Source: Micromonospora_H sonneratiae (GTDB lineage Bacteria; Actinomycetota; Actinomycetes; Mycobacteriales; Micromonosporaceae). From it: a DNA stretch of 64,000 bases. The first letter of the stretch is position 1, and each line of letters opens with the position of its first letter. The translations under genes and the position numbers were made by a program. Shown here in pieces: positions 23,595 to 32,519 of this stretch. Under the pieces are notes generated by a model. That model searched no databases, was not told where the DNA came from, and saw nothing but the letters and a program-made list of their open reading frames with translations. The stretch covers positions 98,001-162,000 of the forward strand of contig NZ_JBHTMP010000010.1 of NCBI RefSeq assembly GCF_042679305.1. The letters run 5' to 3'.

Positions 23595-24363
23595 CCTCGG
23601 AGAAGGCTTCGGCATCTGGCAACTCGGCGACGACGAGGCGCTGCTCGACGTGATCACCTCGGCCAACGTCGCCTGTGGCTTCCACGCCGGTGACGCCCCC
23701 ACCATGCGACGGATCTGCATTGCCGCAGCCAAACGCGGGGTCGCCGTCGGGGCCCAGGTCGGCTACCGGGACCTGGCCGGATTCGGCCGGCGGCGGATCG
23801 AGTACGCCTTCGACGAACTGCGCGACGAGGTCATCTACCAGATCGGTGCGCTGGACGCCTTCTGCCGGCTGGCCGGCACCGCCGTCCGGTACGTCAAACC
23901 GCACGGCGCGCTCTACAACACCGCTGCCCGGGACGAGTCCCAGGCGGCGGCGGTGGTGGCGGCGGTGGTCGACTACGACCGGAACCTGCCGGTGCTCTGC
24001 CCGCCCGGTTCGGTGCTGGCCCAACTCGCCACCGGTGCCGGGCTGCGGGCCGTCGCCGAGGGGTTCGCCGACCGGGGCTACCAGTCGAGCGGGGCGCTGG
24101 TGCCGCGTACCGCCCCGGGGGCGCTGGTCACCGACCCGGACGAGGCAGCCGACCGGGCCGTACGGATGGCCGTCGAGCAGCGCATCGTGGCCGTGGACGG
24201 CACCTCCGTACCCGCCCCGGTGGAGTCGATCTGCCTGCACGGCGACACCCCGGGTGCGGTGACGGCAGCCGGCCGGGTACGTGCCGCCCTCACCGGTGCC
24301 GGGGTCACGCTCGCCCCGTTCGTGGGTCAGGAAGGCCCCTTTCGTATGGAGGGCCCTTCCTGA
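23578..24363 (+). CDS. pxpA: 5-oxoprolinase subunit A (LamB/YcsF family)
   Basis: A 261-residue PxpA subunit. The N-terminus MDLNADLGEGFGIWQLGDDE, then SANVACGFHAGDAPTMRR, GAQVGYRDLAGFGRR, VKPHGALYN and ICLHGDTPGA, is diagnostic for LamB/YcsF. The start overlaps the 3' end of pxpC by 17 nt. The last codons (VGQEGPFRMEGPS) are formed by the left and middle parts of the operon terminator, so the C-terminus is shaped by that hairpin. Confidence 0.94.
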   Translation: MDLNADLGEGFGIWQLGDDEALLDVITSANVACGFHAGDAPTMRRICIAAAKRGVAVGAQVGYRDLAGFGRRRIEYAFDELRDEVIYQIGALDAFCRLAGTAVRYVKPHGALYNTAARDESQAAAVVAAVVDYDRNLPVLCPPGSVLAQLATGAGLRAVAEGFADRGYQSSGALVPRTAPGALVTDPDEAADRAVRMAVEQRIVAVDGTSVPAPVESICLHGDTPGAVTAAGRVRAALTGAGVTLAPFVGQEGPFRMEGPS

Positions 24364-24366
24364 CCC
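24324..24366 (+). terminator. Terminator hairpin embedded in the pxpA 3' end
   Basis: GGGTCAGGAAGGCCC (24324-24338) pairs with GGGCCCTTCCTGACCC (24351-24366), with one bulged base. The stop codon TGA lies inside the right arm. GGAAGGGGCCCTTCC-type palindromes are, from memory, a common intergenic repeat in Micromonospora-like genomes, so this may be an inserted repeat that became the gene end. It also faces the end of the converging NHL gene. Confidence 0.65.
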
Positions 24367-24374
24367 CCAGTGCT

Positions 24375-26213
24375 TCAGGCGTCGAGGCCGCGCAGGATCA
24401 GCGGTAGACGGTTCAGGCCGTCGGCGGTGACGCGTACCGGCACTCCCCAGTCCTGACGGGTCAGGTGGCAGGCCGCGTGTTCCTCGTCGACGTCGCAGGT
24501 CGCCGCCTGGGCGGTCACCTGGAGCACACCGGCGGACACCCCGGTGTTGATGACCAGGCGGCGGGACAGGTCGGTGGTCACCCCCAGACCGTCGAGCAGC
24601 AACTCCGGCGGGGAGGCCGACACCTCCAGCCGGGTGGACGGCCCGAACGTCTCGTCCAGCTTCTGGCCGGGCGCGGGCGTGAAGATGACGTCCAACGTCA
24701 CCTCGCCGGGGGCGAGATCGGTCGGTGGGCGCTCGACGCGGTGGCGGTCACCGTCGACCGTCGTCGCCCCGGCGGCGGTCAGCGCGCCCGGGGCGAGTCG
24801 GGTCAGCCGGTGTGCCGCCGATTCGACCACCAGCACCGAGCCGTCGGAGGTCAGCACCAGGTCGCTGGGTTCGGCCAGGTCACGGGCCACGGTGGAGACC
24901 AGTCCGGTCTGCGGGTCGAACCGGCGTACGGCACCGTTGTAGGTGTCGGCCACCAGCACCGAGCCGTCGGGCAGCGCACAGACCCCGAGCGGGTGCTGGA
25001 GCAGCGCGTCGGCGGCCGGGCCGTCGACGTGACCGAAGTCGAACAGTCCCTGCCCGACCGCCGTCTGCATCACCCCGTCCTCGACGTAGCGCACGGCGCT
25101 GGTCTCGCTGTCCGCGATCCACAGGCGAGTGCCGTCCGACGCGACGGACAGGCCGGACGGCTGGGCCATCCACACGTCCGGCAGCGGTCCGTCGCGCAAC
25201 GCCTCGACGGTGGTGCCGGCGTAGGTACCGACGGTGCGCTTCACCGGGTCGAACCACCAGAGCTGGTGGATGCCGGCCATCGCGATGATGACCCTGTCGT
25301 CGTACCAGGCGAGGTCCCAGGGGGAGGAGAGGTCGATCGAGAGCGCGTCGTGTGAGTGGTCGTCGACCGTCGAGCGCCACTGTCGGCCCGTACCGGCGAC
25401 CGTCGTCACCTCGCCGGTGGCCAGACGGACGCCGCGCAGCAGGTGGTTGACGGTGTCGGCGACGACCATGTCGTAGCCGGCGATCCCGGCGACGTGTTCG
25501 GGCAGCAGGCACAGACCCTGCGGCTCCGAGAACGTCGCCCGGTCGGCCGGGCCGTCGGACCGGCCGCGCTCGCCGGAGCCGATCCGGCTCAGCACCGTCT
25601 CGCCGTCGGCGGCCAGCTCCACCAGCGAGTGCCGGGCCGAGTCCGACACCAGCAGGTTTCCGCTGGCCAGTGCCACCGCCTTGCCGGGGAAGCGCAGGGT
25701 GGTCGTCGGTTCGGCCGGTGGGACGTACGGCCCGCCGCCCCGGTGCAGGGTGCCCTTGGCCTCGTGCACCTCGATCAACTCGTCGAGGAGTCGGGCCAGT
25801 CCCTCGGCGTGACCCTCGCCGGCCATCGTGGCGACGACGTAGCCCTCCGGGTCGATGACGCACAGGGTCGGCCAAGCCTTGGCGGCGTACTGCTGCCAGG
25901 TCTTCAGCTCCGGGTCGTCCAACACCGGGTGGTGGACGCCGTACCGCTCGACGGCAGCGACCACGGCGGCGGCGTCCCGCTCGTGCTCGAACTTGGGTGA
26001 GTGCACGCCGATGACCACCAGCACGTCGCCGTACTTCTCTTCGAGCGGACGCAGCTCGTCGAGTACGTGCAGACAGTTGACACAGCAGAAGGTCCAGAAA
26101 TCGAGAATCGTCAGTTTGCCGCGGAGGTCGGCGAGCCTGAGGTCCTGTCCGCCGGTGTTCAGCCACGCGCGGCCCTGGAATTCGGGTGCACGTACCCGTG
26201 GTGATGCGTCCAT
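24375..26213 (-). CDS. Thioredoxin-fold plus NHL-repeat protein (NHLRC2-like)
   Basis: A 612-residue protein starting at ATG 26213. The N-terminal ~150 residues are a thioredoxin/TlpA-like domain: LRGKLTILDFWTFCCVNCLH with a CCVNC active-site-like cluster, then WQQYAAKAWPTLCVIDPEG. Residues ~190-480 are NHL propeller repeats such as FSEPQGLCLLPE, VADTVNHLLRGVRLATGEV and LQHPLGVCALPDGSVLVADT. A C-terminal beta domain follows. This thioredoxin-NHL order matches the conserved NHLRC2 family. No signal peptide is visible, so it is probably cytoplasmic. Role likely in thiol redox chemistry; the substrate is unknown. Confidence 0.88.
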   Translation of the reverse strand: MDASPRVRAPEFQGRAWLNTGGQDLRLADLRGKLTILDFWTFCCVNCLHVLDELRPLEEKYGDVLVVIGVHSPKFEHERDAAAVVAAVERYGVHHPVLDDPELKTWQQYAAKAWPTLCVIDPEGYVVATMAGEGHAEGLARLLDELIEVHEAKGTLHRGGGPYVPPAEPTTTLRFPGKAVALASGNLLVSDSARHSLVELAADGETVLSRIGSGERGRSDGPADRATFSEPQGLCLLPEHVAGIAGYDMVVADTVNHLLRGVRLATGEVTTVAGTGRQWRSTVDDHSHDALSIDLSSPWDLAWYDDRVIIAMAGIHQLWWFDPVKRTVGTYAGTTVEALRDGPLPDVWMAQPSGLSVASDGTRLWIADSETSAVRYVEDGVMQTAVGQGLFDFGHVDGPAADALLQHPLGVCALPDGSVLVADTYNGAVRRFDPQTGLVSTVARDLAEPSDLVLTSDGSVLVVESAAHRLTRLAPGALTAAGATTVDGDRHRVERPPTDLAPGEVTLDVIFTPAPGQKLDETFGPSTRLEVSASPPELLLDGLGVTTDLSRRLVINTGVSAGVLQVTAQAATCDVDEEHAACHLTRQDWGVPVRVTADGLNRLPLILRGLDA

Positions 26214-26391
26214 GCCCGCTAGCCTGCCACGACGGCCGCCCGGGCTGCCGGGGTAGTCCCTCGGCAGAAGCCGTGGGACCACCCCGGGTGGGCCGGTTTC
26301 CGACCTCGGTGGGTGGGCCGGTTCACCGTGCGGCGGGGCCTGTCGAGCTGCTGGCGCCAGCGAGGCGCAGGTAGGGCGCGGGTCAGGCGCA

Positions 26392-26430
26392 AACGGGCCG
26401 CGAGAACGGGCCGCGAGAACGGGCCGCAGG
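26392..26430 (+). repeat. Short 13-bp tandem repeat in an intergenic gap
   Basis: AACGGGCCGCGAG is repeated in tandem from 26392 (about 2.7 copies, the last decaying into GGGCCGCAGG). It lies in the ~300-bp gap 26214-26513, which otherwise contains no gene I can support. Confidence 0.55.
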
Positions 26431-26513
26431 TGACGCGCAAACGAGCGGCAGGTGCGGCACGAACGAGGCAGGTTCGCTCGTGTCGACCTGCCCTGACGCC
26501 CCTCGGGGTCCTT

Positions 26514-27050
26514 CTACCGGGCGTCGGGCCGGGCGAGTTGGGCGAGGCAGATCCGAGCCTGACTGAGTCTGTGTTCGGCGGTGAGCGTCGCGTCGCCAAC
26601 GGCGGTCAGCCGCCTCTGCCAGGTCGGGAACTCGGTGACCATGAGGTCGGCCAGTATGCCGATCAACTGCTGGGTGAGCAGGTACGCGGCCAACGCCTCG
26701 TGTTGCGCCTGCTGGATCGTCGCGCGCACGACGCCGGTCGGGCCGGGCAGCGCTGTGGCTGGGCCCGGGACCTGATCTTTCGTACGCGCTGCGTGGCGAC
26801 GGCGACGAACCGACTGCATCCGGTCGAGGGATCTTGCCGCCAGGTGCAGAGCCTCGACGGCCGCATGGGCGGCTAGCTGGTCGTGGCGGGTGGAGCGGGT
26901 CAGACTCGCGGCGTTGCGGGCGTGGCTGGCGGCGAGTCCGGCGTGGTCTACCAGTCGGGCGAGTACCCCGGGCAATGGTGACGCTGTGAGGCTGCCCGGA
27001 ACTGGTCGGCCAATGGTGGTGAGAAGTCGGGGTCGTTTCAGGTAGAGCAC
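26514..27050 (-). CDS. Hypothetical helical protein
   Basis: A protein of about 178 residues, if GTG 27050 (VLYLKRPRLLTTIG) is the start. The sequence is mostly long amphipathic helices with many Ala, Leu and His residues: LARLVDHAGLAASHARNAAS, LAAHAAVEALHLAARSLDRM, AYLLTQQLIGILADLMVTEF. The frame is open to 27338, but the extra N-terminal ~95 residues are Pro/Arg/Ser-rich and unlikely. I do not recognise a family. The pattern could be a four-helix bundle, and no membrane segment is clear. Confidence 0.45.
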   Translation of the reverse strand: MLYLKRPRLLTTIGRPVPGSLTASPLPGVLARLVDHAGLAASHARNAASLTRSTRHDQLAAHAAVEALHLAARSLDRMQSVRRRRHAARTKDQVPGPATALPGPTGVVRATIQQAQHEALAAYLLTQQLIGILADLMVTEFPTWQRRLTAVGDATLTAEHRLSQARICLAQLARPDAR

Positions 27051-27452
27051 GAGACAGAGCCCTTCAGGGGAACGGGCAAGGTCAGGGGGGACAGCGGTGG
27101 TGCGGCCGGTCGCCACCTCGGGTGGATGGTGTGCCGGCTGGGGAGGGGATCGGCTCGGGGGTGCTGGTGACGAAAGGCGAGTGGTCTTGTTGCTGGTACG
27201 CGGCCGGGGCGGGATACGCCCGTACCGGTGGAACCACACAGCGGCTGCGGTTATGCCGCCATTGTTATCAGTGATGACGTCGATTTTGCCGAAGAAGAGG
27301 GCGTGTTCGACCCGGATTCGGGCTACCCCGGTCCGCATGGCGGCCTATTGCCCCAGGGGGTATCAGCCAGGTGACGATGGGTAGTTCCGAACAGTGTCGT
27401 CTGCCGGCAAATTCGATGGCTCATCGATCTTGTGCTGTGGCACGCTCCGGTC
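27051..27452. other. Intergenic stretch
   Basis: No supported gene. Sequence near 27240-27345 is lower in GC than its surroundings and contains TTATCAGTGATGACGTCGAT, which could hold promoter elements for either flanking gene. I cannot assign boxes with confidence. Confidence 0.3.
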
Positions 27453-28472
27453 ATGGCCAGCCATCTCACGCGTGACGTTCTCCGGGATCCGCTCGTCGCG
27501 AACGACGTGGCCTACGCCGTCCTGAAGCCGGACGGATGGACACGCGACGAACGACTTCCACTGATCGTCCTTCTGCACGGTGCGAATTCGTCCAGCGAGG
27601 TATTGGCCGCTTTCCAGCCACTCATCGACAGCATGTGGGATGACGGTTCGCTGCCCCGGTCGATCATCGCCAGTGCCTCGACCCCTACGACGGGCGGCTT
27701 CTACCTCGATCACGAGGCCGGCGACTGCTGGGAGAGCTTCATGGCCGTCGCGTTCCTCCGACTGTTGGAGGACGAGTACGGAGCCGATGGGAGCCGGGTC
27801 TCGCTGCTGGGCTCCTCGATGGGAGGCTACGGCGCGCTCAAGATTGCCTTTGCCGACCCGGCGCGATGGCAGGCGGTCGCCGCGATTGCTCCGGCCCTCC
27901 TGCCCGCGACGACGCCCGAGCAGCTCCGACCGCGTAACACCCTCGGTGTGCTGGCACAACTCGGCGAGGAGATGGCGGGCGACGGCACCGACCAGCGTTT
28001 CGCTGAGAACAGCGTCCTTCACCGGCTGAGGGTCAACGCCGATGCGATCCGGGCGAGTGAACTGCCCATCTTCCTGCGCTGCGGCGACAGCGACGTGTTC
28101 AAGCTGCACGACGGCACCGAGCAACTGCACCGAGCGCTGTGGGATCTGGACATCGGCCACGAGTACCACCTCGTCTTCGGCGGGGACCACATCGGACCTG
28201 AGGCGATGGCCGCGCAACGGGCCGCTCTGGCGTTCATCGGCGCAGCACAGCGGGCGCGGGCCGGCGAGGACCGGACAGCGGCCGACCGGGAACTAGAAGC
28301 GGCCTGGCTGAGCTGGTCTGCCGGGGGACGAAAGGGAACTCCACCAGCACTCGACGCTCACGGCATCACCGGTCCCACTGCCCTTCGCGTGCTGCTGGAA
28401 CCGGAGTTGGCCGAGGCGGCACGGCGCGATCCGACCGCACTGCGCAGATACGGAATCATCTCCCCGGAGTAG
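27453..28472 (+). CDS. Alpha/beta hydrolase, esterase-D-like
   Basis: About 339 residues, starting at ATG 27453 (MASHLTRDVLRDPLVANDVA); GTG 27432 is possible. It has an oxyanion-region LIVLLHGANSS, nucleophile elbow LLGSSMGGYGALKIAF (Ser in GxSxGG) and a late GGDHIG with the catalytic His. The layout resembles the S-formylglutathione hydrolase/esterase D and tributyrin esterase families. The C-terminal ~70 residues (AGGRKGTPPALDAHGITGPT) are an unusual extension after the fold. No signal peptide, so cytoplasmic; substrate unknown. Confidence 0.8.
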   Translation: MASHLTRDVLRDPLVANDVAYAVLKPDGWTRDERLPLIVLLHGANSSSEVLAAFQPLIDSMWDDGSLPRSIIASASTPTTGGFYLDHEAGDCWESFMAVAFLRLLEDEYGADGSRVSLLGSSMGGYGALKIAFADPARWQAVAAIAPALLPATTPEQLRPRNTLGVLAQLGEEMAGDGTDQRFAENSVLHRLRVNADAIRASELPIFLRCGDSDVFKLHDGTEQLHRALWDLDIGHEYHLVFGGDHIGPEAMAAQRAALAFIGAAQRARAGEDRTAADRELEAAWLSWSAGGRKGTPPALDAHGITGPTALRVLLEPELAEAARRDPTALRRYGIISPE

Positions 28473-28533
28473 CCAGCGTGGGTCGCGGTGGGTGGCAGGG
28501 GGCCGTGCCCACCGACACCTGTGCCGAAGTCCT

Positions 28534-28858
28534 AGACGAGTAGTTCGAAGTCAGAGGTCGATGTTCGGGCAGGGAGAGGCCTGTCGAGCTGGGCGCACAG
28601 GCGGGGCAAGCCGTTGCGCCATCGGTGGTCAGGATTCGCACGAGGCGGCCGACCGCTACGGGATCGACACCGGGGCCGGCTGCTGGCATCGGCGTGCGTC
28701 GTCTCGGGAGGTTCCTTGTCCAGGGCGATGTCCGTCCGCGAGAGTGCCCGCCAGGTGCCGGGGCAGAAAGGCGGGAGCGTGGGCGAGGCAACTCGACAGC
28801 CTCTGCGGCGGCCTCCCCTGACCGCCGGGAACCGGCCAGATTTCGGAACTACTCGTCT
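28534..28858. repeat. 325-bp segment flanked by 13-bp terminal inverted repeats
   Basis: AGACGAGTAGTTC (28534-28546) and GAACTACTCGTCT (28846-28858) are perfect inverted repeats, with partial similarity continuing inward (GAAG against CGAAA). Nothing between them looks like a real gene. Size and ends fit a miniature inverted-repeat element or a deleted insertion sequence. It fills most of the gene-free gap 28473-28872. I see no clear target-site duplication. Confidence 0.45.
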
Positions 28859-28872
28859 GGTGAACTCCGCTG

Positions 28873-29397
28873 TCAGGTCGCGGAGCCCTGGTAGCTGCCG
28901 GTGGCGATCATGAACACGATGATCGCGACCGAGAGCAGAGTTCCGATGCAGCCGAGCACCAGGGCGATCCTCGACATCGTGTCCTTCGCCTTCAGCCCCG
29001 GCAGACTCAGGGCAATCCCGCCGAGACCGAAGAGGACCCCCGCCCCGAGGCAGATCGACAGCGCTATCGACACGGCGGAGAGGGTCAGCGCGACCTGGGA
29101 CATCGGGTTGCGTTTGCCGGTCACCAACTGTGACGCTGGCGGGGGAACCGGAGCGGGCTGATGCTGCGGCTGCCACCGGAACTGGTGCGGCAGGTCGGCC
29201 GTCTGGCCGGTCAGGTCCCCGACGGTTCTGGCCGACTGGATGGCCGCCATCCGGACTTCGTACTCGCCCAGCTCGATGTATCCCTGCTCCAGGGCACGGG
29301 AGAGCAGGTCCAGGACAGCGGTCCGCTGGGCCGTACCCACCCGCTCGGTCGACGGGACCTGTGGTCCCCCTGCGGGACCAACACCGTAGTTCACCAT
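28873..29397 (-). CDS. DUF1707-type membrane protein
   Basis: A ~174-residue protein. Residues ~18-65 carry the DUF1707/SHOCT-like pattern RVGTAQRTAVLDLLSRALEQ followed by GYIELGEYEVRMAAIQSART. A His/Pro/Gln-rich linker follows. Two or three C-terminal membrane helices (VALTLSAVSIALSICLGAGV, IALVLGCIGTLLSVAIIVFM) resemble the DUF4190 arrangement. Such proteins are typically small actinobacterial membrane proteins of unknown function. ATG 29397 is chosen over the upstream TTG 29409. Confidence 0.78.
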   Translation of the reverse strand: MVNYGVGPAGGPQVPSTERVGTAQRTAVLDLLSRALEQGYIELGEYEVRMAAIQSARTVGDLTGQTADLPHQFRWQPQHQPAPVPPPASQLVTGKRNPMSQVALTLSAVSIALSICLGAGVLFGLGGIALSLPGLKAKDTMSRIALVLGCIGTLLSVAIIVFMIATGSYQGSAT

Positions 29398-29519
29398 GCG
29401 CCTCGCCAATCCCAGTGCCGCCGGTGGCAGAAGGCGCTCATTGTAGAGCGATCCGCGAAGCCTGGTCTGTGTGAATGTCCGGCTGGACGTGTCGTGGCCG
29501 ACCTTGCCAGGGCTTCTCG

Positions 29520-30107
29520 CTAGTCGAGGCGTAATCCTGCGACGAGGAGCCCGACCATGCGGCGCGCGTCGTAGCGCGGGTCGCGGCCCGCGCCGATGCA
29601 GAGATTGCCGACGCCGCGCATCAGTTCGTAGGCCTCCACGCCGGGGCGGATCTCACCCGCGGTGGCGGCGGCGTCGAGTAACCGGGTGCAGACGGGGACG
29701 AGGCGGTCGAGGAAGTAGGCGTGCAGGGCCTCGAAGGTGGCATCGTCGGACTGGAGTGCCTCGGCGAGGCCGTGCTTGGTGACCAGGAAGTCGACGAAGA
29801 GGTCGATCCATCGAGCCAGGGCGGTGTGCGGGGTGCCACTGGTCGCCAGCAGGGCTGGACCTGCCTCGGCGCAGGCCTCGACCTGGTGCCGGTAGACGGC
29901 GACGACGAGATCGGCTCGGGTCGGGAAGTGGCGGTAGATCGTGCCCACGCCGACGCCGGCCCTGGCGGCGATGTCACGTACCGGCACATTGACGCCGGCG
30001 GCGAGGAAAGCCGCGCCAGCGGCGTCGAGCAGGGTCTGCTCGTTGCGCCGGGCGTCGGCGCGCTTCCGTGAGGCTGACGCCCCCGATCCGCTGTCTGTTC
30101 CGGCCAC
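29520..30107 (-). CDS. TetR/AcrR-family repressor
   Basis: About 195 residues. The N-terminal helix-turn-helix reads RRNEQTLLDAAGAAFLAAGV, then DIAARAGVGVGTIYRHFPTR, and a variable helical ligand domain follows. I chose GTG 30107, which stands ~10 nt after GGAGG; GTG 30116 is nearer but too close to it. It is divergent from the hydrolase gene at 30262. The gap holds two perfect CGGAAC-N3-GTTCCG palindromes, the likely binding sites, so it probably represses both itself and the hydrolase. Confidence 0.9.
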   Translation of the reverse strand: MAGTDSGSGASASRKRADARRNEQTLLDAAGAAFLAAGVNVPVRDIAARAGVGVGTIYRHFPTRADLVVAVYRHQVEACAEAGPALLATSGTPHTALARWIDLFVDFLVTKHGLAEALQSDDATFEALHAYFLDRLVPVCTRLLDAAATAGEIRPGVEAYELMRGVGNLCIGAGRDPRYDARRMVGLLVAGLRLD

Positions 30108-30141
30108 TGCCGTCACTACCTCCGTCGCACAACTTGCTAAG

Positions 30142-30182
30142 CGGAACAATGTTCCGTATCGTCTTAACGGAACGCGGTTCCG
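30142..30182. promoter_or_regulatory. Twin palindromic operators for the adjacent TetR regulator
   Basis: CGGAACAATGTTCCG (30142-30156) and CGGAACGCGGTTCCG (30168-30182) are two perfect CGGAAC-N3-GTTCCG palindromes, centres 26 bp apart. They lie in the divergent gap between the TetR gene and the hydrolase gene. Two TetR dimers could sit on different faces or cooperatively on this DNA. Confidence 0.8.
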
Positions 30183-30261
30183 CTTGTTCATCATGTCAGG
30201 GCAGGCGTCGCATGTCCAAGCCGCGCATCACCAACTCGGTTCACCCCTCAAGGAGACACCC

Positions 30262-31191
30262 ATGTCCCACCCCAACGAAGGCGTCGGCGCGCCTACCCCG
30301 GTCGTCTCGGTCAGTCCGGTGGTGCTACCGGCACCCGGCCGTGGCGAGGACCTACAGGTACGGGTGTCGGCCCCCGTGGCCGGGCATGAACTACCCGTCA
30401 TCGTCTTCTCGCACGGCTTCGGCTGGTCGATGAACGGCTACGCCCCGCTGGTCGACTTCTGGGCGGCCTGCGGCTTCGTGGTGGTTCAGCCCACGCACCT
30501 CGACTCCAGGACGCTGAACATCACGCCCGACGATCCCCGCCACCCCGAGATCTGGCGGTTCCGTGTCGCGGACCTGAGGCGCATCCTCGATCAACTCGAT
30601 GTCGTCGAAGCTGCCGTTCCCGGTCTCCGTGGGCGCCTCGATCGAGGCCGCATCGCCGCAGCCGGACACTCCTGGGGTGGCCAGACGGTGAGCGCGCTGC
30701 TGGGCGCACGGGTTCTCGATGCCGACGGCGTCCCCGGCGAGGACATGTCCGACCCACGGGTCAAGGCAGGTGTGCTGTTGTCCACGACCGGCACGGGTGG
30801 AGCCGACCTGAGTCCGTTCGCCGCCGAACACTTTCCTTTCATGAGCCCGAGCTTCGCCGACATGACCACGCCGGCTCTCGTCATCGCAGGGGACCGGGAC
30901 CAGTCCGCCCTGACCCTCCGGGGACCGGACTGGTTCGCCGACCCGTACCACTTGAGCCCCGGCCCCAAGAGCCTGCTCACCCTGTTCGGGGCAGAACACT
31001 CCCTTGGCGGAATCGCCGGTTACACCGTCACGGAAACGACCGACGAAAACCCCGAACGCGTCGCCCTGATCCAGCGGATCACGTGGGCCTACCTGCGCAG
31101 TGCGCTCTATCCCACGGACGTCAGTTGGGCCGTGGCAAGCACCGAGTTGATGCAGAGCGCTGATCCACTGGGCCGGATCGACTCCAAGTGA
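30262..31191 (+). CDS. Alpha/beta hydrolase (chlorophyllase/dienelactone-hydrolase-like)
   Basis: A 309-residue protein with AAGGAG 7 nt before ATG 30262. The fold motifs are LPVIVFSHGFGWSMNGYAPL (oxyanion region), IAAAGHSWGGQTVSALLG (nucleophile Ser in GHSWGG), VIAGDRDQ with the acid and GAEHSLGG with the catalytic His. It is a cytoplasmic esterase or lipase-like enzyme, probably induced by the ligand of the divergent TetR regulator. A detoxifying role is therefore likely but unproven. Confidence 0.87.
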   Translation: MSHPNEGVGAPTPVVSVSPVVLPAPGRGEDLQVRVSAPVAGHELPVIVFSHGFGWSMNGYAPLVDFWAACGFVVVQPTHLDSRTLNITPDDPRHPEIWRFRVADLRRILDQLDVVEAAVPGLRGRLDRGRIAAAGHSWGGQTVSALLGARVLDADGVPGEDMSDPRVKAGVLLSTTGTGGADLSPFAAEHFPFMSPSFADMTTPALVIAGDRDQSALTLRGPDWFADPYHLSPGPKSLLTLFGAEHSLGGIAGYTVTETTDENPERVALIQRITWAYLRSALYPTDVSWAVASTELMQSADPLGRIDSK

Positions 31192-31361
31192 AGCGCTGAT
31201 CCGGCCACGGGCCGCCCGGTCGGCAGCAACGGTTCGGCCAACGCCCACCCTGCCCGGTCGGCGGAACCCAGCTTCGACGGGACCGGCACCATCCGGTGCC
31301 CGTCGTGCGCATACCGCGTTCGTAGTACGTAGCAGCCCCGGTCGATTCGTACAGTTCCGTC

Positions 31362-32519
31362 ATGCGGCGGTGGCTGGTGGACGTGGCACTCGCGGTCGGG
31401 GCGGGCGGCATCACGGTGTACCGGGTCTCGGTGGCGACGGTGACGGGGGTGGACCGGCCGCCGGACGAGTGGGCGTACCTGATCGGCGTGCTGATGGCCC
31501 TGGCCCTGTTGGCCCGGCGGCGGTGGCCCGCCGGGGTGCTGGCCCTGGTCGGTGGTCTGTTCCTGCTCTACCACGTGCTCGAATACCCGGGCGGTGCGCC
31601 GGCGGTGCCGCTGTGGGTGGCGCTGTACTCGGTGGCGGTGGCACCCCGACGCCGGGCCGGCCTGGTGCTGGCCGGCACCCTTCTTGTGATCGACGCCTAC
31701 AGCCGGATGCTGATCAATCGGGTGGGACTGCTCGACACGACACTGGACAGTTCGACCATTCTCTTCGTGTCGATGCTGCTGCTCGGCGAGGTGGTACGCG
31801 GTCGGCGGGCCCGGCTGGCGTTGCTGGCCGCCGATCGGGACCGGGTCGCCGAACTTCGGGTCAGCGAGGAACGGATGCGGATCGCCCGGGAGTTGCACGA
31901 CGTCACCGCCCACACCCTGGCCGTGGTCAACGTGCAGGCCGGCGTGGCAGCAGAGGTGTTGGACGACGATCCGGCCCAGGCCCGGGCGGCCCTGGAGAAC
32001 GTACGTCGGGCCACCCGGGAGGCGATGAACGAACTGCGGGCGGCGGTAGCGACGATCCGCGACGGGCCACCACCGACCGGCGAAGCGATCGCGGACGGGG
32101 CACCACCCGAGCCGCCCGCACCGACCCTCGACCGGCTGCCCGAGTTGGCCGCGTCGACCGGAGCGGTGGTGGTGTACGACGGACAGCCCCGTCCACTGTC
32201 CCCGGTGGTGGAGTTGACGGCGTACCGGATCGTGCAGGAAGCGGTGGCGAACGCGCTCCGGCACGCGGACGCCCAGCGGATCGACGTACGGCTGAACTAC
32301 CGGCCGGCGGGACTGCTGCTGACGGTACGCGACGACGGGCGGGGTGCCTCCGGTCCGCCCGGAAACGGGTTACGTGGCATGGCGGAACGGGCGGCCGGGC
32401 TCGGCGGGTGGTTGCGGGCGGAACCGGTCGTCAGGGGTGGTTTCCAGGTCCAGGGGTGGCTGCCAGACTGCCGGACCGATGGGACGACGGACCGACGAGA
32501 TGACGAGATGACGAGATGA
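31362..32519 (+). CDS. Sensor histidine kinase, HisKA_3 type
   Basis: A 385-residue kinase. Four or five membrane helices occupy about 1-145 with no large sensor domain. The phosphoacceptor box SEERMRIARELHDVTAHTLA has His near 179, and the catalytic domain shows VQEAVANALRHADAQ and VRDDGRGASG followed by GNGLRGMAERAA. A -10 box TACAGT (31350-31355) lies 6 nt before the ATG, so the transcript is likely leaderless. The last codons run through an 8-bp tandem repeat that continues into the downstream regulator. Signal unknown. Confidence 0.92.
   Translation: MRRWLVDVALAVGAGGITVYRVSVATVTGVDRPPDEWAYLIGVLMALALLARRRWPAGVLALVGGLFLLYHVLEYPGGAPAVPLWVALYSVAVAPRRRAGLVLAGTLLVIDAYSRMLINRVGLLDTTLDSSTILFVSMLLLGEVVRGRRARLALLAADRDRVAELRVSEERMRIARELHDVTAHTLAVVNVQAGVAAEVLDDDPAQARAALENVRRATREAMNELRAAVATIRDGPPPTGEAIADGAPPEPPAPTLDRLPELAASTGAVVVYDGQPRPLSPVVELTAYRIVQEAVANALRHADAQRIDVRLNYRPAGLLLTVRDDGRGASGPPGNGLRGMAERAAGLGGWLRAEPVVRGGFQVQGWLPDCRTDGTTDRRDDEMTR

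Noticed and set aside
27051..27338. N-terminal part of a longer version of the 26514 protein
   Set aside because: The extra 96 codons are Pro/Ser/Arg-rich, cover a GC-poor presumed promoter area and lack a ribosome binding site.
28473..28872. A coding gene between the esterase and the DUF1707 gene
   Set aside because: Open frames on both strands are short and Arg/Ser/Pro-rich without start signals; the terminal inverted repeats explain the stretch better.
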